From Clostridiaceae bacterium (lineage in GTDB: Bacteria; Bacillota; Clostridia; Lachnospirales; Lachnospiraceae), in contig QXXC01000015.1 in assembly GCA_009911305.1 (NCBI GenBank), forward strand, positions 1-64,000: a stretch of DNA of 64,000 nt. Direction: 5' to 3'. The position numbers and the translations under genes are program-made. The notes under the pieces were generated by a model that had not been told where the DNA came from, ran no database searches, and saw only the letters and a program-made list of their open reading frames with translations. This document shows positions 10,320-18,622 of this stretch, piece by piece. Position 1 is the first letter of the stretch; each line of letters starts with the position of its first letter.

Positions 10320-10753
10320 AGGTTTGTCTCCTTTCTCTTCCTGTTTTTCCCAAAAAGGTATGATGCGACAGGTCAGCGCACCCCCTGCGCAGACCTGTCT
10401 GAACTATTAGATTATATGCCATAAATTAGAAAATTATGCATATATCGTATGTTTTTCTGTTCTTCTCCTGTTACGATTCTTTCCCGGCCCGCAACGGCAA
10501 AAGGAGGAGCCAGACGGCCGGCGGCCATCTGGCTTATTATGAAAAAAATATTAATATTTGTGAATGTCACCCTTAAAATTTCATCTCTGCCGTTCGTAAT
10601 TATAGTATATCTTTAAATTATGGCCGTATTTTGGAGAAAATGTGAACATTTTTTGAACGGACCGTGAATGAATATTTTCCGCAATCCGCAGAAAACAGGT
10701 TTCACACCGACTAAAAAAAGCGGCGGGATTTTCCCGCCGCCATTGTGTCATAT
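10320..10753. other. Intergenic region with one hairpin and a terminator
   Basis: No supported gene in these 434 bases. A GC-rich hairpin at about 10508-10537 (AGCCAGACGGCCGGCGGCCATCTGGCTT) has no clear T-run on either strand. The stretch 10540-10680 is AT-rich and probably carries the promoter of the 10092 gene. The intrinsic terminator of the Cys-rich gene is listed separately. Confidence 0.5.
10713..10741 (-). terminator. Terminator of the Cys-rich gene
   Basis: On the minus strand GGCGGCGGGA pairs with TCCCGCCGC around an AAAA loop and is followed by seven T residues, 13 bases after the stop codon. Confidence 0.9.
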
Positions 10754-11134
10754 TTAATTGCAGCCGCAATCCGTATTGCCGGCCGGAACGGCTCCGCTGT
10801 TTGCACAGGCGTCAAAGCCGTCGCGGTAGCCGACTGCATAACCGTCGTTAAAACCGTTGCGGTATGCCCAGCTACAGGGATGATTCGAGCCGCAGCCTGT
10901 ATTGCAGCCACAGTTGCAGTTATTGTTCGAGCCGCAGCCTGTGTTGCAGCCGCAGTTGCAGTTATTGTTCGAGCCGCAGCCTGTGTTGCAGCCGCACGTG
11001 CAGTTATTATTATTGCCGGAGCCTGAAACAGAACCACAGCAGTTATTGTTGTTACAGCAGCAGTTTACTCTGCATCTGCACCCGCAGGCCACTCCGTTAT
11101 TTCTGCAGCAACATCTATTAAATAAACAACACAT
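10754..11134 (-). CDS. Cys/Asn-rich tandem-repeat protein, unknown function
   Basis: A 126-residue protein with 29 cysteines by my count (23 percent). The N-terminus MCCLFNRCCC is followed by a CGCRCRVNCCC cluster. Then come three near-identical 14-residue units of the form NNNCxCGCNTGCGS at residues 42-83. The C-terminal tail has a YRNGFNDGYAVGYRDGF segment and ends TDCGCN. An AAGGAG box lies 8 bases before the ATG and a perfect terminator follows, so it is expressed as a single gene. No signal peptide or transmembrane segment. Possible roles are a spore coat or exosporium structural protein, a metal-binding protein, or a modified peptide precursor; nothing adjacent decides between them. Confidence 0.75.
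   Translation of the reverse strand: MCCLFNRCCCRNNGVACGCRCRVNCCCNNNNCCGSVSGSGNNNNCTCGCNTGCGSNNNCNCGCNTGCGSNNNCNCGCNTGCGSNHPCSWAYRNGFNDGYAVGYRDGFDACANSGAVPAGNTDCGCN
10886..11011 (-). repeat. Three tandem 42-bp coding repeats
   Basis: Three consecutive 42-base units encode NNNCxCGCNTGCGS. The two later units are almost base-identical, which points to recent duplication or gene conversion rather than protein-level selection alone. Length variation among strains is likely. Confidence 0.85.
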
Positions 11135-11295
11135 ATTGAAATCTCCTTGTTTTCTTTATCTTTATAATATATGGTATGTACAGGAGGACAATATGTGACA
11201 GCCGGATGAAGGCCTTTTTTAATGGTTCAGGAAGGCTGCATCTGCCTGCCGCCGCCTTTAAAGACTGCGCGGCATCTGCAAAAGCCGTTTCAAGA

Positions 11296-11733
11296 CTATC
11301 TCTTTTTCTTTTTCCCACCCGCCGCGCCGGAACCCCCGCATCTGCGGAAAGCCGGGCTTTTAAAGACTCTCCAGTGCAGGATCAGAGTGAGCATAACGAC
11401 TGCCAGGAGGAACCAGTCCCCGTAATAGCCGCCCACATGAAAGGAGATGCCGAACAGGCACAGAGTGTCAATGGCAAAGAGCCATTTCTCCACGGCATAT
11501 ACCTTTTGCAGATCGTAATCAGCCGGATCGATTGAGCCGGAAATAAAGATCAGAAAATCCTTCTGGCAGAACAGATCAATCGTTTCGGCCAGTCCCAGAC
11601 AGCCGGTGACAAAAAAAAGAGTATCCATCCAAAGCTCCTTTGCAAAACAAGCCGCGCCCCGGAGCATGTTTGAAACACGCTCTGGAATCATCCGGGCGCA
11701 GCGCATCATTTCCTGTATTAAAATCGCTTCCAT
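11296..11733 (-). CDS. Small membrane protein coupled to trkH
   Basis: The 145-residue product has hydrophobic segments around residues 38-52 (DTLFFVTGCLGL), 62-68, 85-98 and 103-120 (WFLLAVVMLTLILHW), with a Lys/Arg/Gly-rich tail (GGKKKKR). Its ATG overlaps the last 16 bases of trkH in another frame, and GGGAGA inside trkH can serve as ribosome binding site, so translation is probably coupled. No family is recognised. Codons 17-24 (PERVSNML) are formed by a copy of the dispersed GAGCGTGTTTGAAA motif, which suggests part of the reading frame was built or altered by insertion of that element. Confidence 0.6.
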   Translation of the reverse strand: MEAILIQEMMRCARMIPERVSNMLRGAACFAKELWMDTLFFVTGCLGLAETIDLFCQKDFLIFISGSIDPADYDLQKVYAVEKWLFAIDTLCLFGISFHVGGYYGDWFLLAVVMLTLILHWRVFKSPAFRRCGGSGAAGGKKKKR

Positions 11734-13154
11734 GTCTCCCTGTTAAACAGAAGAAGCATGGGGAATATCTCCAGTCTCCCGGCCAGCATGTCAAAGATCA
11801 GCACTCCCTTTGAAAAATTGCTGAACAGGCCGAAATTCTGTGTGGGGCCCACCAGCTCCAGGCCGGGGCCGATGTTGTTGAAGGTTGCAGCCACTGCCGT
11901 AAAATTCGTGATCAGATCCTGCTCATCCACTGCGATCAGGAATACAGAGATGGCGAATAAGAGGATATAGGCTACCATATATACATTCACGGAGCGTATC
12001 ATGTCCCCGTCCAGCACCTTGCCGTCCATCTTAATCTTAATCACCGCATTGGGGTGCAGGAGCTGGTTCAGCTCCATCTTCATGGATTTGAACAGCACGA
12101 TAAACCGGGATACCTTAATACCGCCTCCGGTGCTGCCGGCGCAGGCGCCGATAAACATCAGAAGCACCAGGACCGTTCTTGAGGCCTGCGGCCACAGGTC
12201 AAAATCAGCCGTGGCGTACCCGGTCGTTGTTATAATCGAGCCCACCTGAAAGGCCGCATGGTGAAGCGCCTCGCCTACAGTGCGGTAGAGGTTCATGGTA
12301 TCGATTGTAATAATCCCAATCGCGGCCGCGATGATCAGCAGGTAGCAGCGCACCTCCTCCGATTTTAAGCCTGCCCTGAATTTTCCAATCAAAAGCAGGA
12401 AATAAACGTTAAAATTTACGCCGAACAGGATCATGAACACTGTCACCACATTCTGAAGGAATGCGGAATAATCGCCCAGGCTGCTGTTTCTGACCGCAAA
12501 ACCGCCTGTGCCGGCTGTTCCAAAGGTAATGGTAATGGCGTCAAACAGAGGCATCCCGCCAAAGAGGAGGATCGCGCACTCCAGCACCGTCATTCCCAGA
12601 TAAATGCTGTAGAGAAGCTTCGCCGTGGTCTGCACCTTGGGGGCCAGTTTGCTGACAGACGGCCCCGGGCTCTCTGCCTTCATCAGGTTCATATGGGTTC
12701 CGCCCGTCAGGGGAAGAAGGCTTAAGATAAAGACAAGCACGCCCATCCCCCCGATCCAGTGGGTAAAGCTGCGCCAGAATAAATGGCTCCTGGGCAGAGC
12801 CTCTACATCGCTCAGTATGCTGGCCCCTGTCGTCGTAAAGCCTGATACCGTCTCAAACAGGGCGTCCACAGGATTCAAAATATGGCCGCTTAAGAGAAAC
12901 GGCACGGCCCCCATCACACTTAAGACCACCCAGCTTAAGGATACGGTCACAAATCCCTCTGCCGTGTAAAAAATCTGGTTCTTCGGCTTTTTCAGCACCA
13001 GCGGGATCCCCATCAGCAGGCAGAGCGCCATGGTTATCAGATAGCATCCCACGGATTCCCCGTAAATCAGGGCCACAATGCAGGGGAGGATCATAAATAC
13101 CGCTTCAAAATTCAGGATCCAGCCCATAATATAGAATATAACGGAATAATTCAT
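11718..13154 (-). CDS. trkH: TrkH-family potassium uptake channel subunit
   Basis: Integral membrane K+ translocating subunit. The 478 residues contain the four pore-loop repeats of the Trk/Ktr family, seen as FTTTGASIL near residue 108, GTAGTGGFAVRNSSL near 217, TTTGYATADFDLWP near 315 and FNNIGPGLELVGP near 432. It follows trkA with 10 bases between them on the minus strand, so TrkA (cytoplasmic gating ring) and TrkH are co-transcribed. The ATG start lies 10 bases after the trkA stop, with AAGGAGCGAG upstream. No lesions seen. Confidence 0.95.
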   Translation of the reverse strand: MNYSVIFYIMGWILNFEAVFMILPCIVALIYGESVGCYLITMALCLLMGIPLVLKKPKNQIFYTAEGFVTVSLSWVVLSVMGAVPFLLSGHILNPVDALFETVSGFTTTGASILSDVEALPRSHLFWRSFTHWIGGMGVLVFILSLLPLTGGTHMNLMKAESPGPSVSKLAPKVQTTAKLLYSIYLGMTVLECAILLFGGMPLFDAITITFGTAGTGGFAVRNSSLGDYSAFLQNVVTVFMILFGVNFNVYFLLLIGKFRAGLKSEEVRCYLLIIAAAIGIITIDTMNLYRTVGEALHHAAFQVGSIITTTGYATADFDLWPQASRTVLVLLMFIGACAGSTGGGIKVSRFIVLFKSMKMELNQLLHPNAVIKIKMDGKVLDGDMIRSVNVYMVAYILLFAISVFLIAVDEQDLITNFTAVAATFNNIGPGLELVGPTQNFGLFSNFSKGVLIFDMLAGRLEIFPMLLLFNRETWKRF

Positions 13155-13164
13155 GGCTCGCTCC

Positions 13165-14523
13165 TTACTTTTTCAGAATATCGCGTATATCATGAAGCCC
13201 CTTCTGGCTCGTCACAACAATCACCGTATCGCCCTTGAGAATGCAATCCTGGCCGCGCGGAATATGGATCTGCCCGCCCCGGTTGATACAGCCGATCAAC
13301 AGATTGCTCTTTAAACGGATATTCATCAGGGGAACGCCCGTCACCTCGGAATCCTCCCGGATCCGGAACTCCAGGGCCTCTGCCCTGCCCTCCAGGATAT
13401 GGTACAGGGTCTCCACATTGCTCCCGATCGTATTCTGCATCGCGCGCACATACTGGAGAATATAATCTGCTGTGATAAACTTCGGGTAAATCACGCTCCC
13501 CAGATCCAGCTTCCCGATCAGCTCATCAAAGGCGATGCGGTTTACCTTTGTCACAAGCTTGGCCGCGGAAACCTCCTTTGCAAACATGGCAAGAAACAGA
13601 TTTTCTTCGTCCAGGCTCGTCAGGGTGACGAAGGATTCCGCGCTCTGGATCCCTTCTTCCACCAAAAGCCGCCGATCCGTCCCGTCTCCGTTGATGATCA
13701 GCGTGTCTTCCAGAAGCTCGCTCAGGGCCTCGCAGCGCTTTTTGTCCTTCTCCACGATCTTGACCCGGATATGCATGGATGAAAGCTGCTTTGCCAGATA
13801 GTAGGCAATCGTGCCTCCTCCCACAATCAGCGTATTCTTCACCTGATTGGTATGGATGCCGATCTTTCTGAAGAACTCCGCCGAATTTCTGGGAGAGGCG
13901 ATGATCGACACCACATCCCCGTCTTTCAGGACAAATTTACCGTCCGGAATCGCCACCTCATCCCCGCGCTCCACGCCGCTGATCAGCACGTCGCAGCGGA
14001 GCTGGCTGTCCACATCCATCACGGACAGCCCGTCCAGACGGAATTCCGGCCGTATCTTGAACTTTAAAAGCTCCACCTTCCCCTTGGCGAAGCGGTCGAT
14101 CTTGATCGCGGACGGAAAGCGCAGAATCCTTGAGATCTCGCCGGCCGCCGCCATCTCCGGGTTGATGATCATGGAAATCCCAAGCTGTTCCTTGATAAAA
14201 TTGATCTCATTATTGTACACCGGGTTCCTCACCCTGGCGATCGTATGGCAGCGCCCCGCCTTTCTCGCGATCAGGCAGCACAGAAGGTTCATCTCATCCG
14301 AACCGGTAACGGCAATCAGGATGTCCGCTGTTTCAATACCCGCCTCCATCTGCGTGCTGATGCTCGCGCCGTTTCCCAAAAGCTTAATCGCATCAATGTC
14401 CTCAGACAGGCTCTGCAGCCGCTCCGAGGAGGTGTCCACCATCACCACGTTGTGGTTTTCCTTCACCAGCTGATCGGCCAGGGTAAGTCCCACCTTGCCG
14501 CAGCCGATAATGATTATCTCCAT
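13165..14523 (-). CDS. trkA: Trk system potassium regulatory protein TrkA
   Basis: Peripheral NAD-binding gating protein of the Trk K+ channel. The 452-residue product has two RCK repeats. The first Rossmann motif is at the N-terminus (IIIGCGKVGLTLADQL) and the second near residue 230 (TLIVGGGTIAYYLAKQL); each is followed by a TrkA-C domain (about 135-215 and 365-450). The ATG at 14523 is preferred because it places the first glycine-rich motif at residue 6 as in the family; a frame open to 14631 adds an unrelated basic stretch. First gene of trkA-trkH and the overlapping membrane protein. Confidence 0.94.
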   Translation of the reverse strand: MEIIIIGCGKVGLTLADQLVKENHNVVMVDTSSERLQSLSEDIDAIKLLGNGASISTQMEAGIETADILIAVTGSDEMNLLCCLIARKAGRCHTIARVRNPVYNNEINFIKEQLGISMIINPEMAAAGEISRILRFPSAIKIDRFAKGKVELLKFKIRPEFRLDGLSVMDVDSQLRCDVLISGVERGDEVAIPDGKFVLKDGDVVSIIASPRNSAEFFRKIGIHTNQVKNTLIVGGGTIAYYLAKQLSSMHIRVKIVEKDKKRCEALSELLEDTLIINGDGTDRRLLVEEGIQSAESFVTLTSLDEENLFLAMFAKEVSAAKLVTKVNRIAFDELIGKLDLGSVIYPKFITADYILQYVRAMQNTIGSNVETLYHILEGRAEALEFRIREDSEVTGVPLMNIRLKSNLLIGCINRGGQIHIPRGQDCILKGDTVIVVTSQKGLHDIRDILKK

Positions 14524-14923
14524 GTCTGTCCTCCGTGTCTGTTTGTATATCCTGTGTATCTGCCGATCCCGGAGCGTGTTTGAAACACCATTTCCGCCAT
14601 CTGCACGCCCCGCTTTGCGGTATCTGGGCAAGTTTCACTTAACGCAGCCCGCTGCGCCGCGTTCACTTGGCCCAAATCTCCCGCAAACGGTGACGCACAT
14701 CTGACGGAAAGCATTTTTCAAACACACTCTGAGGCTTTATCGGCATAGATTAAGCACATTATACCACCTTATTTATAAAATTCAACACAAACTTGGAATT
14801 TTCGGCTTTTCGGCTTTTGCGGCCTTTTCGCGAATCCCCTCCGGCTGATACGATATCACAGACTGCGCCCGGTTAAACCGGATAGAATAACTGCCGGTAT
14901 ATCTGACAACGTCACGCTCCCTG
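14524..14923. other. Intergenic region between the Opu operon and trkA
   Basis: No gene is supported in these 400 bases. Most of the region is a repeat element (14571-14730, listed separately). The rest (14731-14923) is AT-rich with ATTATAC-like boxes that probably contain the trkA promoter, and ends in a GGTTTAACCGG-type small hairpin downstream of the ATPase gene. Confidence 0.5.
14571..14730. repeat. Full-length copy of a dispersed 160-bp inverted-repeat element
   Basis: The left end GGAGCGTGTTTGAAACACCA and the reverse complement of the right end (CAGAGTGTGTTTGAAAAATG) form imperfect terminal inverted repeats of about 25 bp, both running into TTTCCG. The centre has a smaller hairpin AACGCAGC/GCCGCGTT. 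Shorter versions or single ends of the same motif occur at about nine other places in the window. No ORF with a ribosome binding site is present, so it looks like a non-autonomous element. Confidence 0.65.
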
Positions 14924-16126
14924 TCACATCAGCGACGATAAAACCGAAGCCTTTGACACGATCCCCACCAGGCTCCCGTCATTCTCCAGCACAGCAATCG
15001 GATATTTGGCCTCTGCCGCCACCGGAAGGATATCGCTGATCACTGTATCCGCCGCCGTGGTCGCCACATCCGTGACGTAGACCTCCTTTAAGGATTTCCT
15101 CTCCTTCCTGGCCCGGATAGCGGCTTCCACATTGACGATCCCTAAAAATTTCATATGGCGATCCACCACATAGGCGGATGACACCCCGCCGTTTTTCATC
15201 TCCCGGAGGGCGTAATCCGGTGAATCCGTCTCCCGCACGACGCAGGGCGTGAGCATGACATGGCGTGCGCACAGCACCTTGGTCTTATCGGCGCTGTCGA
15301 TGAATTCCCGCACATAGTCGTCCGCCGGGCTGGCGCTCATCTCCTCCGGCGTGCCGACCTGGATCAGGCGGCCGTCCCGCATGATAGCCACTGTGTCGCC
15401 CAGCTTAAAGGCTTCATTGATATCATGCGTGATAAATACAACCGTCTTTTCCAGCTTTCTCTGCAGGGATAAAAGCTCAAACTGCATATCCTTGCGCACC
15501 AGAGGATCCAGGGCTGAAAACGGCTCATCCATGAGAAGGACCTCCGGATCATTCGCCAGGGCCCTGGCGATGCCTACCCGCTGGCGCATGCCGCCGGAAA
15601 GGCTTCCAATCGAAGCATGCTCATAGCCCTTTAAGCCCACCATGTCAAGCATCTCCATGGCCTTTCTCTCCCGCTCTACTCTCGGGAGGCCCTTGATCTC
15701 AAGGCCGTAGACCACATTTCCCAGCACGTCCCGGTGGCTCATGAGGCCAAAGCTCTGGAATACCATGGAAATTTTATCTCTCCTGTATTCATTGAGATCC
15801 TTTTTGCCAAAGGTGTCAATGGCGCTGTCCTCAAAGAGGATCTGGCCCGCTGTGGGGCGGTTCAGCATGTTCAGCGTCCGGATCACCGTGGATTTCCCGG
15901 ACCCGGAAAGGCCGATGATCACAAAAACTTCTCCGCGCTTTACCTTAAAACTGACATCCCAGAGCGCTACCGTAACGCCTGTCTCCCGCAGGACCTCCTC
16001 CTTGGATCTGCCCTCCTTCATCATCCGCGACGCCTCGGCGCGGTTCGCCGCGCCGTACAGCTTGGTCAGATGATTGACCTGTATAATGTAATCGTTTTTA
16101 TAGCCTGCCGCCTTATTCTCAGCCAT
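14924..16126 (-). CDS. Glycine betaine/proline-type ABC transporter, ATPase
   Basis: Cytoplasmic ATP-binding subunit of an OpuA/ProV-type osmolyte importer. The 400 residues hold Walker A IGLSGSGKST near residue 73, signature LSGGMRQRVGIARALA near 180, Walker B LLMDEPFSALDP near 203, and two C-terminal CBS domains (about 285-400) ending with VGIVSKASVLSSLM. The EASRMMKEGRSKEEVLRETG insert before Walker A is typical of ProV/OpuAA. The ATG at 16126 is chosen because AAAGGAGGA lies 9 bases upstream. Second gene after the binding protein-permease fusion, 91 bases downstream of it. CBS domains in this family sense ionic strength. Confidence 0.93.
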   Translation of the reverse strand: MAENKAAGYKNDYIIQVNHLTKLYGAANRAEASRMMKEGRSKEEVLRETGVTVALWDVSFKVKRGEVFVIIGLSGSGKSTVIRTLNMLNRPTAGQILFEDSAIDTFGKKDLNEYRRDKISMVFQSFGLMSHRDVLGNVVYGLEIKGLPRVERERKAMEMLDMVGLKGYEHASIGSLSGGMRQRVGIARALANDPEVLLMDEPFSALDPLVRKDMQFELLSLQRKLEKTVVFITHDINEAFKLGDTVAIMRDGRLIQVGTPEEMSASPADDYVREFIDSADKTKVLCARHVMLTPCVVRETDSPDYALREMKNGGVSSAYVVDRHMKFLGIVNVEAAIRARKERKSLKEVYVTDVATTAADTVISDILPVAAEAKYPIAVLENDGSLVGIVSKASVLSSLM

Positions 16127-16217
16127 CCGCCTGCTCCTCCTTTCTCTGTTTTGCCCTGACACAACTGCCAAAGGCTGAAATGCATTGCCGTTTACTCAGG
16201 ATTTGTCTGACGGGATG

Positions 16218-18089
16218 TCAGTGCGCAGACTTATCTGAACTGCTGCTGAACCAGCCCTGTGTCAGGCGGTCCATGAGGATCGCCACAATCACCACAGCCG
16301 CGCCGGCTAACAGGCCGCGCCCAATCTCGATCCGGTTTACGCTTATCAAAACCTCCATCCCCAGCCCGGACGCGCCGATCATGGAACACGTCACCACCAT
16401 AGCCATGGCCATCATAAGCGTCTGGTTCACGCCTGTCAGGATCGTCGGCAGCGCCTGGGGGATCTGCACCTTAAAGAGGCACTGCATCCTCGTTGATCCA
16501 AAGGAGCGCGCCGCCTCGACCACCTCCGGATCCACCTGCCGGATCCCGTGGCTCGTCAGCCGGATAACCGGGACAATGGCATAGATCGTGGTCGCAATCA
16601 CGGCCGGGGCCTTGCCGAGGCCGAAGAACAGCACGGCGGGGATCAGGTAAACGAACACCGGCATGGTCTGCATCGTGTCCAGGATCGGGCGCACAATCAC
16701 ATTCGCTTTCTCGCTCCCGGATACCAGAATGCCGGCCGGAAGGCCGATCAGCAGGGAAATCACCACGGAGGCCAGGACAATCGAAAGGGTCTCATACATC
16801 AGGCTCCAGAGGCCGATCAGGCCCACGATAAACAGCATCGCGCCATACAAAATACCCACGCGCACACGGCCGCTCAGACGCCAGCCGCCAAATCCCGCCA
16901 GGGCGATCAGAAGCCACCACGGAATCAGATGCAGCGCCGCCCCAATCAGGCCGATCAGGCCGTTTAACACGCTCCGGATCCCGCCGAACACAGGTGAAAA
17001 CCGCGCCGCAAATGCCTTTACCGAGGCGTCGAATGCCTCCACGTCAATCGGCAGCTCAAACGGAAAATCAAAGAAATAATTTTTCGTCTCCTCCTTAAGC
17101 CCCAGGGCCCCCATCACCTTCTGGGCTTCCTCCTTCGGAAGCCATTCAAGAATCAGGCCGCTGTGCTCGGACAGGAACCATTTTGCTGTCTCTTCATAGC
17201 TGTCCCCCGTCTCCTGCATATGGGCCAGCGCCTCAGACGTCAGCGCGCTGCTCGTCTCATACTTTTGCAGGAACTCGCAAATCTCCGGCTCTCTGGCATA
17301 AAACTGATTACTGACGCCGATCGTCACGTCCACGGACGGGCATGCGGTCCTTCCCTCCCTGTAGGCGTCCGCATCTTCATAAGGCGCGTCCTCCAGAAGG
17401 ACCAGATCATACTTTCCGGTCAGCCAGGTCGGCTCCCAGTAATAGCCGACGATAGGCTCTCCCTTTTCATAGGCGGACGTAAAGGCCGCTGAAAGCGCGG
17501 AGTCAGAGCCCGGCTGGAAATACTGGTACATACTGTCAAGGCCGTTGTACTGAACCTTTTTCAGCATGATCTCATTGATCTCCCATCCGGGGATCGCGCC
17601 GTAAATGCGCCCCATGCCCGCTTTCTCGTCATCCGGGAAAATGTGCGCATACCGCTTTAAGTCCTGCACGGTCTTTAAATCCGGCGCCATAGGCTCAATC
17701 CCGCGCTCCGCATCCCCTTCGATCACATAGCGGGGCACGTAAAAGCCCTGGATATTGTCCCCGAAATTCGTTCCCAGATCCCGGAACAGGCCGGCATCCC
17801 GGTCCGCCTCATAGGTCGAAATATTATCCGTCCACTCTTCCATATTCACGTCAATCTCGCCCTTTTTGAGCGCCTCGTGCATGATCGGCGTCGAACCCGG
17901 CATCTCCTTCCACGAACAGCCGAACGCTGTCTCCGCCACCAGCCCGGCCACGGCATTGTGGAATTTCACGCTGTCCCATCCGACATCGGCAAAGATAATC
18001 TCCCTCTTCCCCGCGCCGCACCCGGTCAGCGCTGCGCCAAGCGCCGCTGTCGCCGCAAATATCATTGCTATCATCTGAATCCTCTTCAA
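16218..18089 (-). CDS. Osmolyte ABC transporter: lipoprotein-binding domain fused to permease
   Basis: A 623-residue fusion. The N-terminus (LKRIQMIAMIFAATAALGAALTGC) is a lipoprotein signal with lipobox LTGC, followed by an OpuAC/ProX substrate-binding domain (about 30-320) with aromatic segments such as GWEINE and WEPTWLTGKYD. After a linker and about five or six membrane segments comes the ProW-type permease with EAA loop EVVEAARSFGSTRMQ near residue 535. The domain order is binding protein then permease; characterised fusions such as lactococcal OpuABC are the other way round. The TTG start at 18089 has GGGAGGG nine bases upstream; an ATG at 18107 lacks a good box. Substrate is probably glycine betaine, choline or proline betaine (inference). 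Confidence 0.9.
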   Translation of the reverse strand: MKRIQMIAMIFAATAALGAALTGCGAGKREIIFADVGWDSVKFHNAVAGLVAETAFGCSWKEMPGSTPIMHEALKKGEIDVNMEEWTDNISTYEADRDAGLFRDLGTNFGDNIQGFYVPRYVIEGDAERGIEPMAPDLKTVQDLKRYAHIFPDDEKAGMGRIYGAIPGWEINEIMLKKVQYNGLDSMYQYFQPGSDSALSAAFTSAYEKGEPIVGYYWEPTWLTGKYDLVLLEDAPYEDADAYREGRTACPSVDVTIGVSNQFYAREPEICEFLQKYETSSALTSEALAHMQETGDSYEETAKWFLSEHSGLILEWLPKEEAQKVMGALGLKEETKNYFFDFPFELPIDVEAFDASVKAFAARFSPVFGGIRSVLNGLIGLIGAALHLIPWWLLIALAGFGGWRLSGRVRVGILYGAMLFIVGLIGLWSLMYETLSIVLASVVISLLIGLPAGILVSGSEKANVIVRPILDTMQTMPVFVYLIPAVLFFGLGKAPAVIATTIYAIVPVIRLTSHGIRQVDPEVVEAARSFGSTRMQCLFKVQIPQALPTILTGVNQTLMMAMAMVVTCSMIGASGLGMEVLISVNRIEIGRGLLAGAAVVIVAILMDRLTQGWFSSSSDKSAH

Positions 18090-18345
18090 TACAAACCGCC
18101 CTCCCATCTGCTTAACCCTGTGATGCCTCACGCAATATATGATTCATCCTCCCTTCTCAACGTGTCTTTTGTTGTAAATCCCTGTGTTTTTCTCTGAAAA
18201 TGGCTGAAACCAGAAAAAGAAAAGAATACCGGAAATTTAAGACCGGAAATGATGCCTGCACGGTTCCCCGCCCGGCTCCGTCTGACAGAACAGGCTGTCT
18301 TGGTATGTAGTAATTTTCATTTAGCGCCTGCCTGAATATAGTTTG

Positions 18346-18374
18346 ATTATAATCTAATTTTCGGATAAAATCAA
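18346..18374 (-). promoter_or_regulatory. Promoter of the Opu operon
   Basis: TTGATT (18369-18374) and TATAAT (18346-18351) are spaced by 17 bases on the minus strand. The predicted start near 18339 leaves a 5' leader of about 250 nt before the TTG start. The -10 lies inside a GATTATAATC palindrome. I could not match the leader to a known riboswitch. Confidence 0.65.
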
Positions 18375-18622
18375 GTGATTTTCGGCGCGTAATCAAGAGC
18401 ATGTCCGAAAAAGATGACCGTTCAGCCGGAAGATTGAACGGCAACAAATGATGCACAGAATTTGTGCCTGCCGCACAAGTTTACGGATTTGATGATTTTA
18501 CGATGATGATTTATGCATTCATTTCTTTATATATGGCTGATTTGCTAAATAATTAACGCAAACGGCAGATCCCGTTTACGCGGCCGCTCTTTTCTAATGG
18601 GATTTAGAGAGTTTAAACTTTT
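18375..18622. other. AT-rich intergenic region upstream of the Opu promoter
   Basis: No gene supported. A partial copy of the dispersed motif (AGAGCATGTCCGAAAAAG, 18396-18413) is present. The remainder is AT-rich and lies between the Opu promoter and the 3' end of the shortened phosphatase gene. Confidence 0.45.

Noticed and set aside
10886..11011. Possible CRISPR-like array
   Set aside because: The 42-bp units are directly adjacent without spacers and encode in-frame protein repeats.
10711..11037. Ala/Thr/Ile-rich repeat ORFs opposite and overlapping the Cys-rich gene
   Set aside because: They are other-frame readings of the 42-bp repeats with no ribosome binding site.
14402..14714. Minus-strand ORFs across the 160-bp element and trkA start
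   Set aside because: They lack ribosome binding sites and are formed by the repeat element; not genes.
18090..18339. Riboswitch in the 250-nt leader of the Opu operon
   Set aside because: No recognisable riboswitch core or terminator was found; only a long leader is reported.
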